Shown in pieces: positions 1-10,479 of a stretch of DNA of 64,000 nucleotides; position 1 is the stretch's first letter; every line of letters starts with the position of its first letter. Location: positions 110,717,793 through 110,781,792 of the forward strand of contig OZ024929.1 in assembly GCA_964017235.1 (NCBI GenBank), in the 5' to 3' direction. Source of the DNA: Sabellastarte sp. h YS-2021 (taxonomy: Eukaryota; Annelida; Polychaeta; Sabellida; Sabellidae). The position numbers and the translations under genes were made by a program. The notes under the pieces are model-generated. The model was not told where the DNA came from. It did no database searches and worked only from the letters and a program-made list of their open reading frames with translations.

Positions 1-313
1 ACTACAATAGTACAGAAAATATAGTCCCTAAAAGGAACTGATATGTCAGCTTACTGTGTAAAGCATTGTAGCAATTCCTTTCTTTGAGTCAGTAATGGTG
101 GGACCGTCAAAACCGGTTACTGGGGCTATGAAACGAACGAAATCCGGTATTTTGTATGCTTGTTAATGTGCAGTAAAATTTTTCGCACAACGTACATGAG
201 GCGGAACTTGCAACTGGTAATGGCTTTCACGTGAAATTATTAAGTACGTAAACATGATTTTTGCCCAATATAAAGTAAAATTGTGATATATTTTACAAAA
301 TGTGTATACTTTT
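1..313. other. non-coding, no recognised feature
   Basis: AT-rich sequence without a convincing open frame, repeat unit or RNA gene. It is probably intronic or flanking sequence of the ECPAS gene that continues downstream. The first recognisable structure is the hairpin starting near 314. Confidence 0.5.
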
Positions 314-344
314 TACCTCACAGCCCTTAAGGGCTGTCGGGGTA
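314..344 (+). repeat. 5' terminal hairpin of family P
   Basis: An imperfect palindrome (TACCTCACAGCCC / GGGCTGTCGGGGTA, centre TTAA). One arm recurs alone at the right end (2118-2130), giving an asymmetric terminal inverted repeat. A decayed version lies at 48957-48980. Confidence 0.7.
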
Positions 345-544
345 TTGTTTTCACCCATGGTGTCCGGGTGGGCGGACTGCGGGAAAAAGTTTGTCCTGTC
401 TATATCTCGGGAACCATAAGGTGTAGGAAGTTGATACTTGGTAGGGACATTAGCTAGGGGTTGTAGGTGTGCAACATCATGGTGTGACCTTGATTTGACC
501 TTTGACCTTGCCGTAGTGACCATTGTTATGTCTATAGCTCGCTT

Positions 545-1655
545 GGTATTGCATTTGGGACTAATAGCTCTATAAGTAAGCGAGTAATAGCCATTTAGGT
601 ACTTTATTCGCTATTTTCAATACTACTTCTGAGTAATTTGCTTATATCTCAGAAACCGTTACAGATAGAGCAATCTTGAGCAAATTTTTGACCCAAAGGG
701 TAATAGAAGATTATCCTGGGTAAAAATGAAAAATTTAAATTTTCGCAACTTATGGCGGCCATCTTGGATTTTAGCGGAAAATAAAAAAGTGTAAATATCT
801 CGGAAACGGTCAAAATTTTTGAGTGCCAGGATATCCCCCGAGTTGACTGGCGAGTTTTCCCAAAAAATCGTTTTCCTGCTATTTTTGGCAGCCATCTTTA
901 ATTTCTGCGTAAAACGTAAAAACGCATTTATCTCGGCAACAGTGTGAGATACAGCGATTTCGTCGAATTTTTGACCACCAGGGTATCAGAAGAGTCAACT
1001 GGTGACTTTCCCCAAAATTTATTTTACCGCCATTTTTGGTGGCCATCTTGAATTTCTGCGTAAAATACAAAAATGTATTTCGTTGAAATTTTTGATCGCT
1101 AGGGTATCTTAAGAGTTGACTGGCGACTTTTTCCAAAAATCGTTTTCCCGCCATTTTTGGCGGCCATCTTGACTTTCTGCGTAAAATGTAAAAACACATT
1201 CATCTCGGAAACGATGCAAGATAGAGCGATTTCGTCGAAATTTTTGACCCCCAGGGTATCAGTAGAGTCAACTGTCGACTTTTCCCATAAATCGTTTTCC
1301 CCGCCATATTTGGCGGCCATCTTGAATTTCTGCGTAAAACGCAAAAATGCATTTATCTCGGAAACGGTGCGAAATAGAGCAATTTCGTCAAAATTTTTGA
1401 CCCCCCGGATATCAGCAGAGTCAACTGGTGACTTCCCCAAAAATTGTTTTCCTTCCATTTTTGGAGGCTATCTTGAATTTCTGCGTAAAATCCAAAAATG
1501 TACTTATCTCAGAAACCTTGCATTTTTGGATAAATGGAAAAACATATTAAACACAGGAAGATAGTCATTTTGACAAAGTCATCAATGCACATTGGGACGC
1601 TTTGTTGATGCTGTGCAAAAACAATATCTTTTTCTCTTGTGAAGCAATACTCTGG
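545..1655 (+). mobile_element. Family A element, left-incomplete, nested in family P
   Basis: The right end carries GGGACGCTT (1594-1602), an imperfect hairpin (TTGTTGATGC / GCAAAAACAA), ATATCTTTTTCTC, and a terminal box GAAGCAATACTCTGG followed by TT. This matches the ends at 32511-32571 and 42632-42670. The interior is about five degenerate monomers of roughly 165-170 bp (650-1530). Each has a TATCTCGGAAAC box, GAGCGATTTCGTCGAA and GGCGGCCATCTTGAATTTC. The left hairpin of the family is not visible, so the start is approximate. Short open frames on both strands follow the repeat period and are not genes. Confidence 0.55.
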
Positions 1656-2153
1656 TTTAAGATTAATATTAATATTGTATATTTACATTTTCATCTTTTC
1701 ATAAATTGACTTATAGCCTTTCCAAGCATCGTGGGTGGACATTACACATGATAATGTGTTTTCCTGTATGCAATCCACCTATTTCCCTATTGTTCCACAT
1801 TCTCTTTTTACAGGGCTTCCTATTTCTAGTTATTATATGCACTTTTACATTATTGTGCTATTTCCATTGACAGCTATTCTCCAATTAATAAATTTTACAG
1901 CTTTACATTTTTTAGTTTGCTGATTAATGCTGTCGTCTTGCTATTGAATTGCCTTGTTTTAGTACATTATCTTCACATACATTTTCTTTCTCTTAGATGT
2001 TATTTTCTCTACTTCAACATTATTTGGAGTTTTTTATAACTGACACTGCTCTGAAAGCATCCAGATCTTTTACTGTTTCACCACTTCTATATCTCATGGT
2101 GTTGAAAACTTTTCCCCGGGCTGTGGGGTACGGGCATCTCTGATGCTATTTTT

Positions 2154-2805
2154 GCCGTTTTGATGAAATATCAGCCATTAGGTGGTCCAAAATGATGATG
2201 TTTTCAATTACCGGTTCCGAAATATTCTTTGCGAATTTTGTTATTTTTGCCAGAAACGATAAAAAAACTGCATAACGGTTTATCGTTCACAACACTACGA
2301 GTCAGTTATATTTGTATTTAATCTTTGAATCTGTGTGAATCAGTCTTAATGTATAGAAAATTTAGTAGCCCTGGTATATGAGAATGCAGTGCAGCTGATG
2401 CAATATAGCAGTTTACCCTGTTCAGAGGAAAGGATTTTTGTTGTTGTGTTTGAAATTTGACTTTGCAGGCTTAAAAAGTTAAAATTTATGTCTTTAAGAA
2501 CAGTACTGTGATCTACTTTGAACTAATTTTTGATGAAATATCTGCACACTCCTATGTGGATAATGGCATTCAACACACCTGGTTTAGTATTTGGTAAATG
2601 ATGGAAAGGATATGTAAACTTGATTATGGTTCATGAATACTGACACAACATACACACCAGGTATATTTTGGTAAAATATATACATGTAAACAGTAATATC
2701 AACAGCTGAATTACCTGTCAGTTACTTTTGGAAAAAAATTCTTCCAGACAGAAATGACACAGCTGACTATATTGAGTATTTACTTTGTTCACTTATGTTT
2801 GTTAG
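2154..2805. other. intron, no recognised feature
   Basis: AT-rich non-coding sequence between the family P element and the ECPAS exon. It ends in a T/G-rich stretch leading to the splice acceptor TTTGTTAG at 2798-2805. I see no repeat or RNA gene. Confidence 0.5.
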
Positions 2806-2903
2806 ATGGAGCTGAATCATCTGAGAAGACAAGTGGGGTTTGGCAAGATGTGTGGCTTGATATGACTCCAGGAACAGAAGCAGGGATCAGATTGTATTTA
2901 CAG
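2806..2903 (+). CDS. ECPAS: ECPAS/ECM29 proteasome adaptor, internal exon
   Basis: A 98-bp exon encodes about 32 residues, including VWQDVWLDMTPGTEAG and the end IRLYLQ. ECM29 is a large HEAT-repeat protein that binds the 26S proteasome, bridging core and regulatory particle and linking it to membranes and motors. The peptide matches a conserved stretch of metazoan ECM29 in which a VW..VW...PG...GIRLYLQ segment is followed by an ALESQ-W segment. That following segment begins the exon at 25599. The acceptor is TTTGTTAG before 2806 and the donor is CAG|GTTGGT. The exon starts inside an Asp codon (phase 1) and ends in phase 0. Identification depends on recalled family conservation, but the phase-correct join to the next exon supports it strongly. 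Confidence 0.82.
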
Positions 2904-3705
2904 GTTGGTTACCTTACCTTCCTCTCTCCTTTGGGTATCCACGATAGCGCCATACTGCAATACTGATTTTCATTCATTCTCAGAACAGTCAAGTTGCCTT
3001 CAGTTTATTATGAATACTTATTTAAATGAGTTGCTGTGGGTTTTGTCAGAACTATGTTTAAATGTACAGCACACAGAAGCAGGAGTCATGTAGTGTTTAC
3101 TGATTAGTTGGCATATTCATGTGTGGGTCGGTGTTACTGTAGAATTCTATCATTAGAAATATGGTTACTACATGTACGGGTGGTTGGCTCAGGTTAAATT
3201 TAAAGGTCAGTACACAAGGGATTACTTTAGATGTTGTGTATGAGTGTGTCTGGCTAATAACCACACAGACAAAAAGTCAGGATCAGACCATCGAAAAGGA
3301 AATACAGATTATTTTTGAGAGTATTATAATTGCTGGGCATTCTCAGATTCTTGTCAGTGCCACATGATTATTGAGAATGTTTAACTGTGTATGAGTAGAA
3401 GGGCTGGTCATGTGGTAGATGGAAAAGAGGGATAGACTGTATGTAACATTTAATGCATGTGGTCACTGCGGATGTCTTACTGTAAGTATAACTGACTTTA
3501 ATACCATATAACCTAAGAATTGTTTGGATCATTTTGAAGGGTTTATAATCTCAAACCATGGTAAAAACATCTTCAAGGGTTTTTCTGTTAAAATTTATCC
3601 TATTATCTGGCATTTCACACAAAAACGTCAGAAGCTTTCAATGTAAACCCCACCCAAGCTGTCATATATTAGATAAAATTGTAAGCAAGCAGTTAATGAT
3701 AAATA
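2904..3705. other. start of the large ECPAS intron
   Basis: The donor GTTGGT is at 2904. The rest is AT-rich intron with no recognisable repeat or gene until the DIRS end at 3706. The intron runs to 25598 (about 22.7 kb) and contains the DIRS element 1 and Harbinger insertions. Confidence 0.6.
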
Positions 3706-3898
3706 GATTTTATTGCGTTAATACATCCTATCCAATGGACAATTGCTTTACCGGTCGGCACGACCGGTCCCGCCAAACGCCAGAAAAAGACGTCCTGTAT
3801 ATAATACCGGCAGGACCGGTCAGGAGAGTGCATTCGCCAGGTGGCGCATCGTACTTCCTCTTCCTGTCTAGACAACATGACGTCATAGCATCTTTTTC
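3706..3898 (+). repeat. DIRS left terminal inverted repeat
   Basis: The repeat begins ATTTTATTGCG and contains CCTATCCAATGGACAATTGC. It continues with ACCGGT-rich sequence and a TGTATATAATACC stretch that could be a TATA-type core promoter. Its reverse complement forms the outer right end near 9715-9893. Fragments related to it occur at 38982-39050 and 54859-54940, so this family has left partial copies elsewhere in the window. Confidence 0.75.
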
Positions 3899-4013
3899 GT
3901 TTGGCGCGTGGAGAGTGAAGACGTGTTTTCAACGACAAGGAATTTTTGGTTTTATACCGAACTCAACTGCTTTATGTCATCTTTGAAGTAGTTTAGAAGT
4001 ATTATCTACAACT

Positions 4014-5941
4014 ATGTCATCACCAGGACAAAGAAGAGGTTCATGCGGCCACGCTATGGCTGGGTTCGACACCCACTCCAAGTGTGCACGGTGTAGGGAC
4101 AAAGGGCTAGGCGACGACCCCTGCGTCCTGAAGAAGGAATACGTAATCTGTAAAGGGTTTACCCCTGAGCAGACCCTTCAGTTGGCTACACCAACCTACA
4201 GGGACAGAAAAGAGAAGAAGACGACCACCCATTCTACGACCTCATCCACCCCCACTCTCGTGGACCCAGCACACGTTAGCGTACTGGGTAAAGTGGAAAA
4301 GGTCAAGGCTGTGCAGTCGACCCCTACCAAGAAGACGAAACGTAGTGAGTCTCCCAAGCCGTCTGCCAGCAAGAAGAGATCTTCAAGCAGTAGACCATCA
4401 ACTGAAGATCTTAAACAACTGGACGATAAGTGGGCAGAGAGGTTTTCCAGACTTGAGGCGATGTTATTGGCCAAGACCTTCACAGTGCCGGTTGAACCGG
4501 TTGTGAAGCCAGCTTCAGATGTGACTCCCACTCAGAAGCCATTTTTGACCCTGGTGCCTCCACCAGCAGTCTACCTGTGGAGAACAGTCTGCCAGTAGAG
4601 AAATCCGGTCCCTGCCTTGACCAGGCTACCGGTATTGCTGTAGAGGAGATGCAGACTGCCACCCAGCCCCTTGGGGCTCCCGGTGCAGGGATAGCAACCC
4701 AGCCTATTCAGGCCCCCGGTTCGTTCCCAGAGGTTCAGCCCACTGGTGAAGTAGATCTGAGTGCAGCCTCTGACAGTGAAGCTGACCATTGCAGCGAAAC
4801 CGGTTCCCTGGATGGTGACATCCACCGGGACCGGTCAGCAGACCAGGATGCCTCCAGAGATGACCCTGAGACTGAACCCACTGAGGAGGCTAACTACAGG
4901 GAAACCATGAGGGGTGTGAGAAGTTTCATGAACTGGCACAGGGTTCCTGAGTTCAAAACTGTGTTCTCTACTGCAGATGACAACCCTTTTGCCAGTACAT
5001 GTGTCCAGCCAACCGGTAAAGTCAGTGTGAAACTTCCTGTGGACGACTGGTTGTGCAGGAAGATGTCCAGTCTTAACCTCACAATCAAAGAAGGCTACCC
5101 CACCAGAAACACTGACAACACTGGCCTCCTCAGGGATCAGTTCATCAAAAACCCTAGACCTTCTAGATGGTATGGGATGCATGCTGAAAAAGACAGTTAG
5201 AGTTCTGCAGTTCGTATCTGGTCACCGGATCGGGCTAAACTCAACCACTCTTTCAGCAGGGTTGCCAGAAGAAATTTGCCTTCTGCTCCACGAGCCTTCA
5301 GTCAGGATCTCCTCAGACGCTTGGAGAGGGCAGCTCGTGAACAGACAATAATGTGCAACCAGGCTGCTGGTTTGTCAAGGTGTTTGACCAGGGTTCAAAA
5401 CTCTATGAACTCTCAGTTAAAAACCCTGCGTCTGGACAGTAAGGGGAAGTCATCTGAGAAGGTGAAGCAAGCTGTTAGTGAACTGGAGTATTTGACCACT
5501 TTCAACCGGTCAGTATCTCAAGCAATGGCCAGGACTATGCAAGATCTTTCAGAAGCAGTTTTTATCAACATGGCCAACTTCACCCTTGCTCGCAGGGATA
5601 GTTACCTGGACTATTTACATGCTGGGGTGAAGCAAGATACTGTGCACGCCTTGAGAACGTCTCCAGTTCATCTGAATGCTTTATTCCCAGACCAGCTTAT
5701 AGCAAAAACTGAAGAGGAAGTCGGTAAGAGTGAGGAGAGGCGTTCTTCCGGTACTTCACACCGACAACAAGGTCGCGTTCACCCATATGCAGCAAGTGAC
5801 AAGTCGACTAGCCATCACACCGACCAGAAGAACGTCCCTGTTTGGAAACAAATCAAAGACAAGCAGCAAGCAAGGAGAGGTCATGGCAAAGCCTCCACAT
5901 TCTCCCAGAAGCCGGCTAAGGGGTCCAAGTCTCATAAATGA
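4014..5941 (+). pseudogene. DIRS gag-like ORF1, frameshifted and interrupted
   Basis: The start ATG follows the terminal repeat and opens on MSSPGQRRGSCGHAM. A Cys/His cluster (CGHAM...HSKCARCRDKGLGDDPC, residues about 11-36) suggests a small zinc-binding unit as in DIRS gag proteins. A Ser/Thr/Lys-rich middle and a C-terminal region with an FSQDLLRRLERAAREQ segment follow, with a basic tail. The frame is lost at a T run near 4543-4547, and the protein continues in another frame. A TAG at 5198-5200 interrupts it where the second element reads Asp. The 3' end overlaps the RT frame. The product probably packages the RNA. Nothing beyond composition and position shows the function. Confidence 0.7.
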
Positions 5942-8261
5942 CAATTACTGTGTAAATTCTGTGACCGGTCAGATGAACTCTGTATGTGTTACCGGTCAGG
6001 GAGACTTGGACTCAGTACCTGTGGCAGCAGAGAACAGCAAAGTGACTTTAAATGTAGACTCTCATGTTGCAAATGCTCATATTGTCACCGGGTTGCCGCA
6101 AAGGAAAGGCGTAAATCCCAATGCATGTCAATTATACACAAAAATAAAATATGTGAAAGATGTTTTTTGTGTAGGTCACTTGCGTTCTGTAAATCTTGTC
6201 ACCAATGCCCAACATGCTGTTTTAGATCCTCCTGTAGGGGCGAGGTTAAACCAGTGTTGGGAGAAATGGGAAACCCTGGGTTCAAGTCCAAAAGTGGTAA
6301 ACATACTGAGGGAGGGTTACACGCTCCCCTTCCGGTTCAGACCCCACTTGACAAGGTCACCGGCTGTAAAAAGCAACTACCACAATCCAACCAAACAGTC
6401 CTTTCTTTTAGAGGCACTGTATCAGCTGATAAACAAGAATGCAGTCGAACCGGTGGAAAATCAAAACTCACTGGGGTTTTACAACCGGCTATTTTTGGTA
6501 CCCAAACCCAACAACCGGTGGAGACCGATCCTAGACCTAAGCACCTTGAACACCTTTTTAAACACAGGGTCGTTCAAGATGGAGACCCCAGAGACAATAA
6601 GAACCTCCCTACAGGCAGGGGAGTGGGTCACATCCATAGATTTCAAAGACACATACTTCCACATACCAATTCACAGTCAGTCCAGGAAGTACATGCGTTT
6701 TCACCTCCAGGGTCGGTCCTACCAGTTCAAAGCCCTTCCCTTTGGACTGTCCACAGCCCCCATGGAGTTCACAGTGGTGGCCAAAGAGGTCAAACTCATG
6801 GCACTTCAGAAGGGTATAAGGATCCACCAGTACCTAGACGACTGGCTGGTGAGAGCCTCTACCCACGACACCTGTCTCCAGCATACTCAAACCCTAGTCA
6901 CACTGTGCCAGGAACTAGGGTGGCTGGTGAACAGGGAAAAGTCAGAACTGGTCCCACAGCAGGTCTTCAACTTCGTAGGTTACCAGTTCGACCTGAAGGA
7001 GGGCAGGGTCAGACCAACAGAGGAACGTTGGCAGACCTTGACAGACAAGATCAGATCAATACTGTCGGATCCAGTGTGCCCGGTCCAAAAATTCATGTCC
7101 CTCATAGGTCTACTCACAGCAACAGAAAAACAAGTCCACTTAGGGCGACTACACATGAGACCCATACAATGGCACTTGAAAAACAAGAGGGTCCCAGAAT
7201 CACTAGAAAAGGTGATCCCTGTTCCCAAATCCCTCCACCCTCATCTAAGGTGGTGGCTGGAGGAAGGCAATGTGCTACTAGGTCAACCATTACACCCTCT
7301 AAAACATGCTCTGCAAATATTTACAGACGCATCAAAAGAAGGGTGGGGCGCTCACTTAGATGAGCACACTGCAAGGGGAACTTGGTCCCTACCAGAGAGC
7401 AAGTTGCACATAAACCACTTGGAGCTGAAAGCAGTATTTCTAGCTCTAAAGGAGTTTCGAACCCTCGTCCTCAACAAGACAGTGTTGATAGCTACAGACA
7501 ACACAACAGTGGTGGCCTATATCAACAAAGAGGGGGGGATGAAATCGGGCTCCCTGTGTGCCCTACTGTGGAGAATACTGTCCTGGTGTACCAGGCAGCA
7601 AGTAACTCTCAGGGCACGTCACATCCCCGGCCGGCTGAACGTGATAGCAGACAAGCTAATCAGGCTTGGCCAGACCATTCAAACAGAGTGGTCACTTCAT
7701 CCAGAAGTGTTCCAAGCTGTATGCTCCAGGTGGCACCAGCCACAAGTGGACCTGTTTGCCACCAGGTTCAACAACAAACTGCCACAGTTTGTATCACCGG
7801 TACCAGACCCCCAGGCTTGGGCAGTGGATGCACTCAGCCTCTCCTGGGAGGACCTGGACCCATACGCCTTCCCACCGGCAGCCATCTTGGGCAAAGTGGT
7901 GGAGAAGCTCCAGGACTACCCCTGCAACAGAATAATTCTGATTGCTCCAGGGTGGCCCAACATGCCCTGGTTTTGGGACCTGGTAGCAATGTCAAGCCAG
8001 ATTCCACTGTGTCTGCCCAGTATACCCAACCTAGTGTCTCAGCCATTCAACCAGGTCGTTCACAGGAACCTGTCGAATCTGAACCTGCATGCCTGGCTCC
8101 TAGAGCCTCAGCAATCAAGGAGCAAGGCTTCTTTGAGGCAGTGGCAGCACGAATTGAGGCTCCTCAAAGAGGATCAACCAGATCTGTCTATGAGGCAAAG
8201 TGGACCATTTTTACAAAGTGGTGCCTCAGTAATCAGGTGGACTTCAGGGCACCACCTCTGA
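5730..8261 (+). CDS. DIRS reverse transcriptase-RNase H polyprotein
   Basis: An open frame of 843 codons overlaps gag by about 210 bases in another frame, so the true start is unclear and may need frameshifting or reinitiation. RT motifs run from LVPKPNNRWRPILDLS (about residue 250) through SIDFKDTYFHIPI and the active site YLDDWL (about residue 365). RNase H follows with FTDASKEGWGAHL, HLELKAV and ATDNTTVVAYIN. A C-terminal region, QVDLFATRFNNKLPQFVSPV, is typical of DIRS pol proteins and is sometimes described as methyltransferase-like. The frame appears uninterrupted, making this the best-preserved gene of the element. The end overlaps the recombinase frame. Confidence 0.85.
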   Translation: MRRGVLPVLHTDNKVAFTHMQQVTSRLAITPTRRTSLFGNKSKTSSKQGEVMAKPPHSPRSRLRGPSLINDNYCVNSVTGQMNSVCVTGQGDLDSVPVAAENSKVTLNVDSHVANAHIVTGLPQRKGVNPNACQLYTKIKYVKDVFCVGHLRSVNLVTNAQHAVLDPPVGARLNQCWEKWETLGSSPKVVNILREGYTLPFRFRPHLTRSPAVKSNYHNPTKQSFLLEALYQLINKNAVEPVENQNSLGFYNRLFLVPKPNNRWRPILDLSTLNTFLNTGSFKMETPETIRTSLQAGEWVTSIDFKDTYFHIPIHSQSRKYMRFHLQGRSYQFKALPFGLSTAPMEFTVVAKEVKLMALQKGIRIHQYLDDWLVRASTHDTCLQHTQTLVTLCQELGWLVNREKSELVPQQVFNFVGYQFDLKEGRVRPTEERWQTLTDKIRSILSDPVCPVQKFMSLIGLLTATEKQVHLGRLHMRPIQWHLKNKRVPESLEKVIPVPKSLHPHLRWWLEEGNVLLGQPLHPLKHALQIFTDASKEGWGAHLDEHTARGTWSLPESKLHINHLELKAVFLALKEFRTLVLNKTVLIATDNTTVVAYINKEGGMKSGSLCALLWRILSWCTRQQVTLRARHIPGRLNVIADKLIRLGQTIQTEWSLHPEVFQAVCSRWHQPQVDLFATRFNNKLPQFVSPVPDPQAWAVDALSLSWEDLDPYAFPPAAILGKVVEKLQDYPCNRIILIAPGWPNMPWFWDLVAMSSQIPLCLPSIPNLVSQPFNQVVHRNLSNLNLHAWLLEPQQSRSKASLRQWQHELRLLKEDQPDLSMRQSGPFLQSGASVIRWTSGHHL

Positions 8262-9175
8262 AAGCCATTGCTGACTTCCTCCTGCACTTGTTTCAGGACA
8301 AGAAGTTACAACCAGGCACTATTGATGGCTACAGATCAGCCATTGCTGACAAACTGGGCAATTCCACCATTAATGTCAGCAAAGATGAGAATCTCACTCG
8401 TCTCCTGGATAGTTTCCATAGAGACAGACCTAAGGGCAGGAGGGGCATCCCCTCCTGGAACCTTTCCCTGGTTCTACACCAGCTCACAAAGGCTCCCTTT
8501 GAACCCCTAAAAGAGGCCTCCTTGAAACATCTAACTTTCAAGACTGTTTTCTTGCTGGCCTTAGGTTCAGGTAAACGCAGGAGTGAGATCCATGCTTGGT
8601 TACATAAGAACATCAGACACCAGTCGGACTGGTCTAAGGTGTCTTTGTACCCCTCACCCAGCTTCCTATCCAAGAACCAGCTGGCTAAGGAAGGTCCAGA
8701 TAGTGTGGCTCCAGTGGTCATTCCAGCCCTGGCACCATCTCTGGATAGGTCACTCAAGGGTGACAGGTCCCTATGTCCAGTTAGAGCCCTCCGCTAATAC
8801 TTGGACAGGACTGCAGATCTCAGGCAGAATAAGGAGTTAGTCTTTGTCTCCTTCAAGAAGGGTTTTGACAAAGACATCTCACCTGCCACCATCTCCTCAT
8901 GGATCAAACAGACTGTGATTCTGTGCTATGAGCTCTCTGACCAGGAGGCCCTCACCTTACATCAGGTTAAAGCCCATGATGTTAGGGCCTTTGCTGCCTC
9001 TAAGGCTTTCCAATCAGGGATCTCCTTAGATCAGATCTTGTCAGCCTGCCACTGGAAATCTCACAACACCTTCACCCAATTCTATTTGAAGGATGTTGCC
9101 TGGGCTGACTCAGAGCTTTTCCACCTGGGACCTGTAGTGGCTGCCCAGCAGGTGCACCACCAGGCTCAGAAGTGA
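8050..9175 (+). pseudogene. DIRS tyrosine recombinase, one nonsense codon
   Basis: This frame overlaps the end of RT in a different frame. It encodes a tyrosine recombinase that would join the circular DNA intermediate to target DNA without target-site duplication. Residues compatible with the R-H-R-Y set are visible: Arg in LALGSGKRRSEIHA, His and Arg in KAHDVRAFAASKAF, and Tyr in THTQ-like NTFTQFYLKDVAW near the C-terminus. An N-terminal SAM-like part precedes it (VYEAKWTIFTKWC). A TAA at 8795-8797 splits the protein where the second element has a Tyr codon. The start coordinate is approximate. Stop at 9173-9175. Confidence 0.78.
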
Positions 9176-9559
9176 GGAGATATTGTATATATGTAAATAT
9201 GTACATATTATAAATGTTAGATATGTACATAATGTAAATATGTTGAATGTACATATATTTTTAAAAAAAAACACAAAAAAAACAACTGTGACTTGCTTCC
9301 CTTGGGAAGTTTATTTCTTCTGGGACTGAACTCAGCCCCTCTCTCTCTATCTTTCCCTTCTCAAACCAACTCTGGAAGGAAAGAAAATGGGGGGGGGGGG
9401 CAACGTCGGTAGACTCCCGGTTAACCGGTGAGTTGGTGGCCGACCTTGACCTGTCAGGGTTCTCTGACCCTAGGTCAAATGGACCTGTACTATTTTGTTT
9501 TGTTATGAGTTCACATAAGTCCCTAGCTGCTTACCCGCCTACCAAGCGGTAGTTATTCA
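9176..9559 (+). other. DIRS 3' untranslated region
   Basis: After the recombinase stop come TATGTAAATATG-type AT repeats, an A-rich tract near 9260-9285, CTTGCTTCCCTTGGGAAG, and a poly-G tract at about 9390. The same order occurs after the recombinase of element 2 (48172-48495), so this is element sequence rather than host DNA. No further frame is seen. Confidence 0.6.
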
Positions 9560-9937
9560 GCAATTGTCCATTGGATAGGATGTATTAACGCAATAAAATT
9601 GCAAATTTAATAAGTAAATTAAATTTTTATAAGTTAATACCCTATCCAATGGACAGGCAAGGCCCACCCAACCGGCCCCGCTATCAGCTTACTAGGGGTC
9701 TTACTAGGACTAGACACGAAAAAGATGCTATGACGTCATGTTGTCTAGACAGGAAGAGGAAGTATGATGCGTCACCTGGCGAATGCACTCTCCTGACCGA
9801 TCCTGCCGGTATTATATACAGGACGTCTTTTTCTGGCGTTTGGCGGGACCGGTCGCGCCGACCGGTAAAGCAATTGTCCATTGGATAGGGTATTAACTTA
9901 CAAAAATTTAATTTACTTATTAAATTTGCAAAATTAA
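9560..9937 (-). repeat. DIRS right end: internal complementary region plus inverted terminal repeat
   Basis: 9560-9599 is the reverse complement of the first 40 bases of the element. Next is a foldback unit (9597-9935). Its outer arms, TTGCAAATTTAATAAG and the complement, are about 55 bp. Its interior (about 9715-9893) is the reverse complement of the left terminal repeat, including GACGTCATGTTGTCTAGAC. The same compound structure, slightly deleted, closes element 2 (48496-48776). It is therefore part of the element and not a chance neighbour. Confidence 0.7.
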
Positions 9938-10479
9938 GAGTAACAACTATTAACAAGGCTGAAAATTGTTTTGATCTATATGCACAAGCTGCAAAGCTAT
10001 CAGAGGCACTAGTAGAGCACTAGCATTTATGAAAGTCTGGTAAAAATAAGAAATTCTGTGTCAGATACATCCCACACCTGGCCTACAACTCAGATTGTCA
10101 TCCATCCAAGTACTAACGTAGCCCATTGCTGCTCAACTTCAGTGATGAGACGGATACTCATTATGCTATGCTACAATTCATGAAAGTCTGATTACCATAA
10201 AAAGGAAGACAGAATAGAAGACATTTCAGAACAAAAAGTTGAAATAAATACTTCAAAGGATTAATTATATCCACCGATCTGGTGCTGCAGTTAGAGAGAT
10301 TTTCGACTTTAGCACTCTCAGGGGGAAACTGGAGCAGCTAGGCTTCACCAAATTTGCATAACATCTTCATTGGGAGATGAGCTTCCCTGCAATTGAAATT
10401 AGTATCATTCTGAAAATCAAGAAGGCTGCCCTGGGCATTTCTTTGAAAATTATTTACTTTTTTCAACTGGATGGTTCTC
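9938..10479. other. intron sequence with a 5S-like insert
   Basis: AT-rich sequence with no open frame of note. The one recognisable piece is the 5S rRNA-like stretch annotated separately at 10066-10174. Confidence 0.5.
10066..10174 (-). pseudogene. 5S rRNA-derived sequence (pseudogene or SINE3-like)
   Basis: On the + strand, CCATCCAAGTACTAACG followed about 30 bases later by GATGAGACGGATACTC and TATGCTATGCTAC is the reverse complement of a diverged 5S rRNA. It covers the region of the internal promoter and the conserved GTACTTGGATGG segment. Many substitutions rule out a functional 5S gene. It could be an isolated 5S pseudogene or the head of a 5S-derived SINE on the minus strand. I see no clear tail or target-site duplication. 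Confidence 0.6.

Larger units (their letters stand above)
314..2153 (+). mobile_element. Helitron-like satellite element, family P, copy 1
   Basis: The left end (314-344) is a hairpin, with CACAGCCC facing GGGCTGT around a central TTAA. The right end repeats the second arm (GGGCTGTGGGGTA, 2118-2130). A small hairpin follows, GCATC-TCT-GATGC (2134-2146), and then TATTTTT. One and a half core monomers remain near 385-540, with the box TATATCTCGGGAACC. The 3' stretch 1975-2153 matches 50210-50376 in copy 2. The middle (about 540-1655) is a separate element of family A, so this copy is interrupted. No coding capacity is seen. Assignment to Helitron2/Helentron-type elements rests on termini only. 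Confidence 0.6.
3706..9937 (+). mobile_element. DIRS-like tyrosine-recombinase retrotransposon, element 1
   Basis: A 6.2-kb element with gag-like, RT-RNase H and tyrosine recombinase (YR) reading frames in DIRS order, overlapping in different frames. It has no LTRs or integrase. Its left terminal region (3706-3898) recurs inverted at the right end (about 9715-9893). A short second inverted copy of the outermost 40 bases lies at 9560-9599. That arrangement fits the inverted terminal repeats and internal complementary region of DIRS elements, which replicate through a circular intermediate joined by YR. Gag has a frameshift and a stop, and YR has a stop, so this copy is inactive. A related copy lies at 43040-48776. 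Confidence 0.88.

Noticed and set aside
545-1565. Several overlapping open frames of 78-135 codons on both strands with similar peptides
   Set aside because: They repeat with the ~168-bp monomer and their peptides are translations of the box and GGCGGCCATCTTG segments. There is no start context or domain, so they are by-products of a repeat whose length is a multiple of three.
5984-7363. A 459-codon open frame within the DIRS pol region
   Set aside because: It overlaps the RT-RNase H frame, has low-complexity composition and no motif. The alternative frame carries all RT and RNase H motifs.
9600-9937. Independent MITE inserted at the DIRS end
   Set aside because: The same structure follows the DIRS end in element 2 at the same position, so it is more simply part of the DIRS right terminus.
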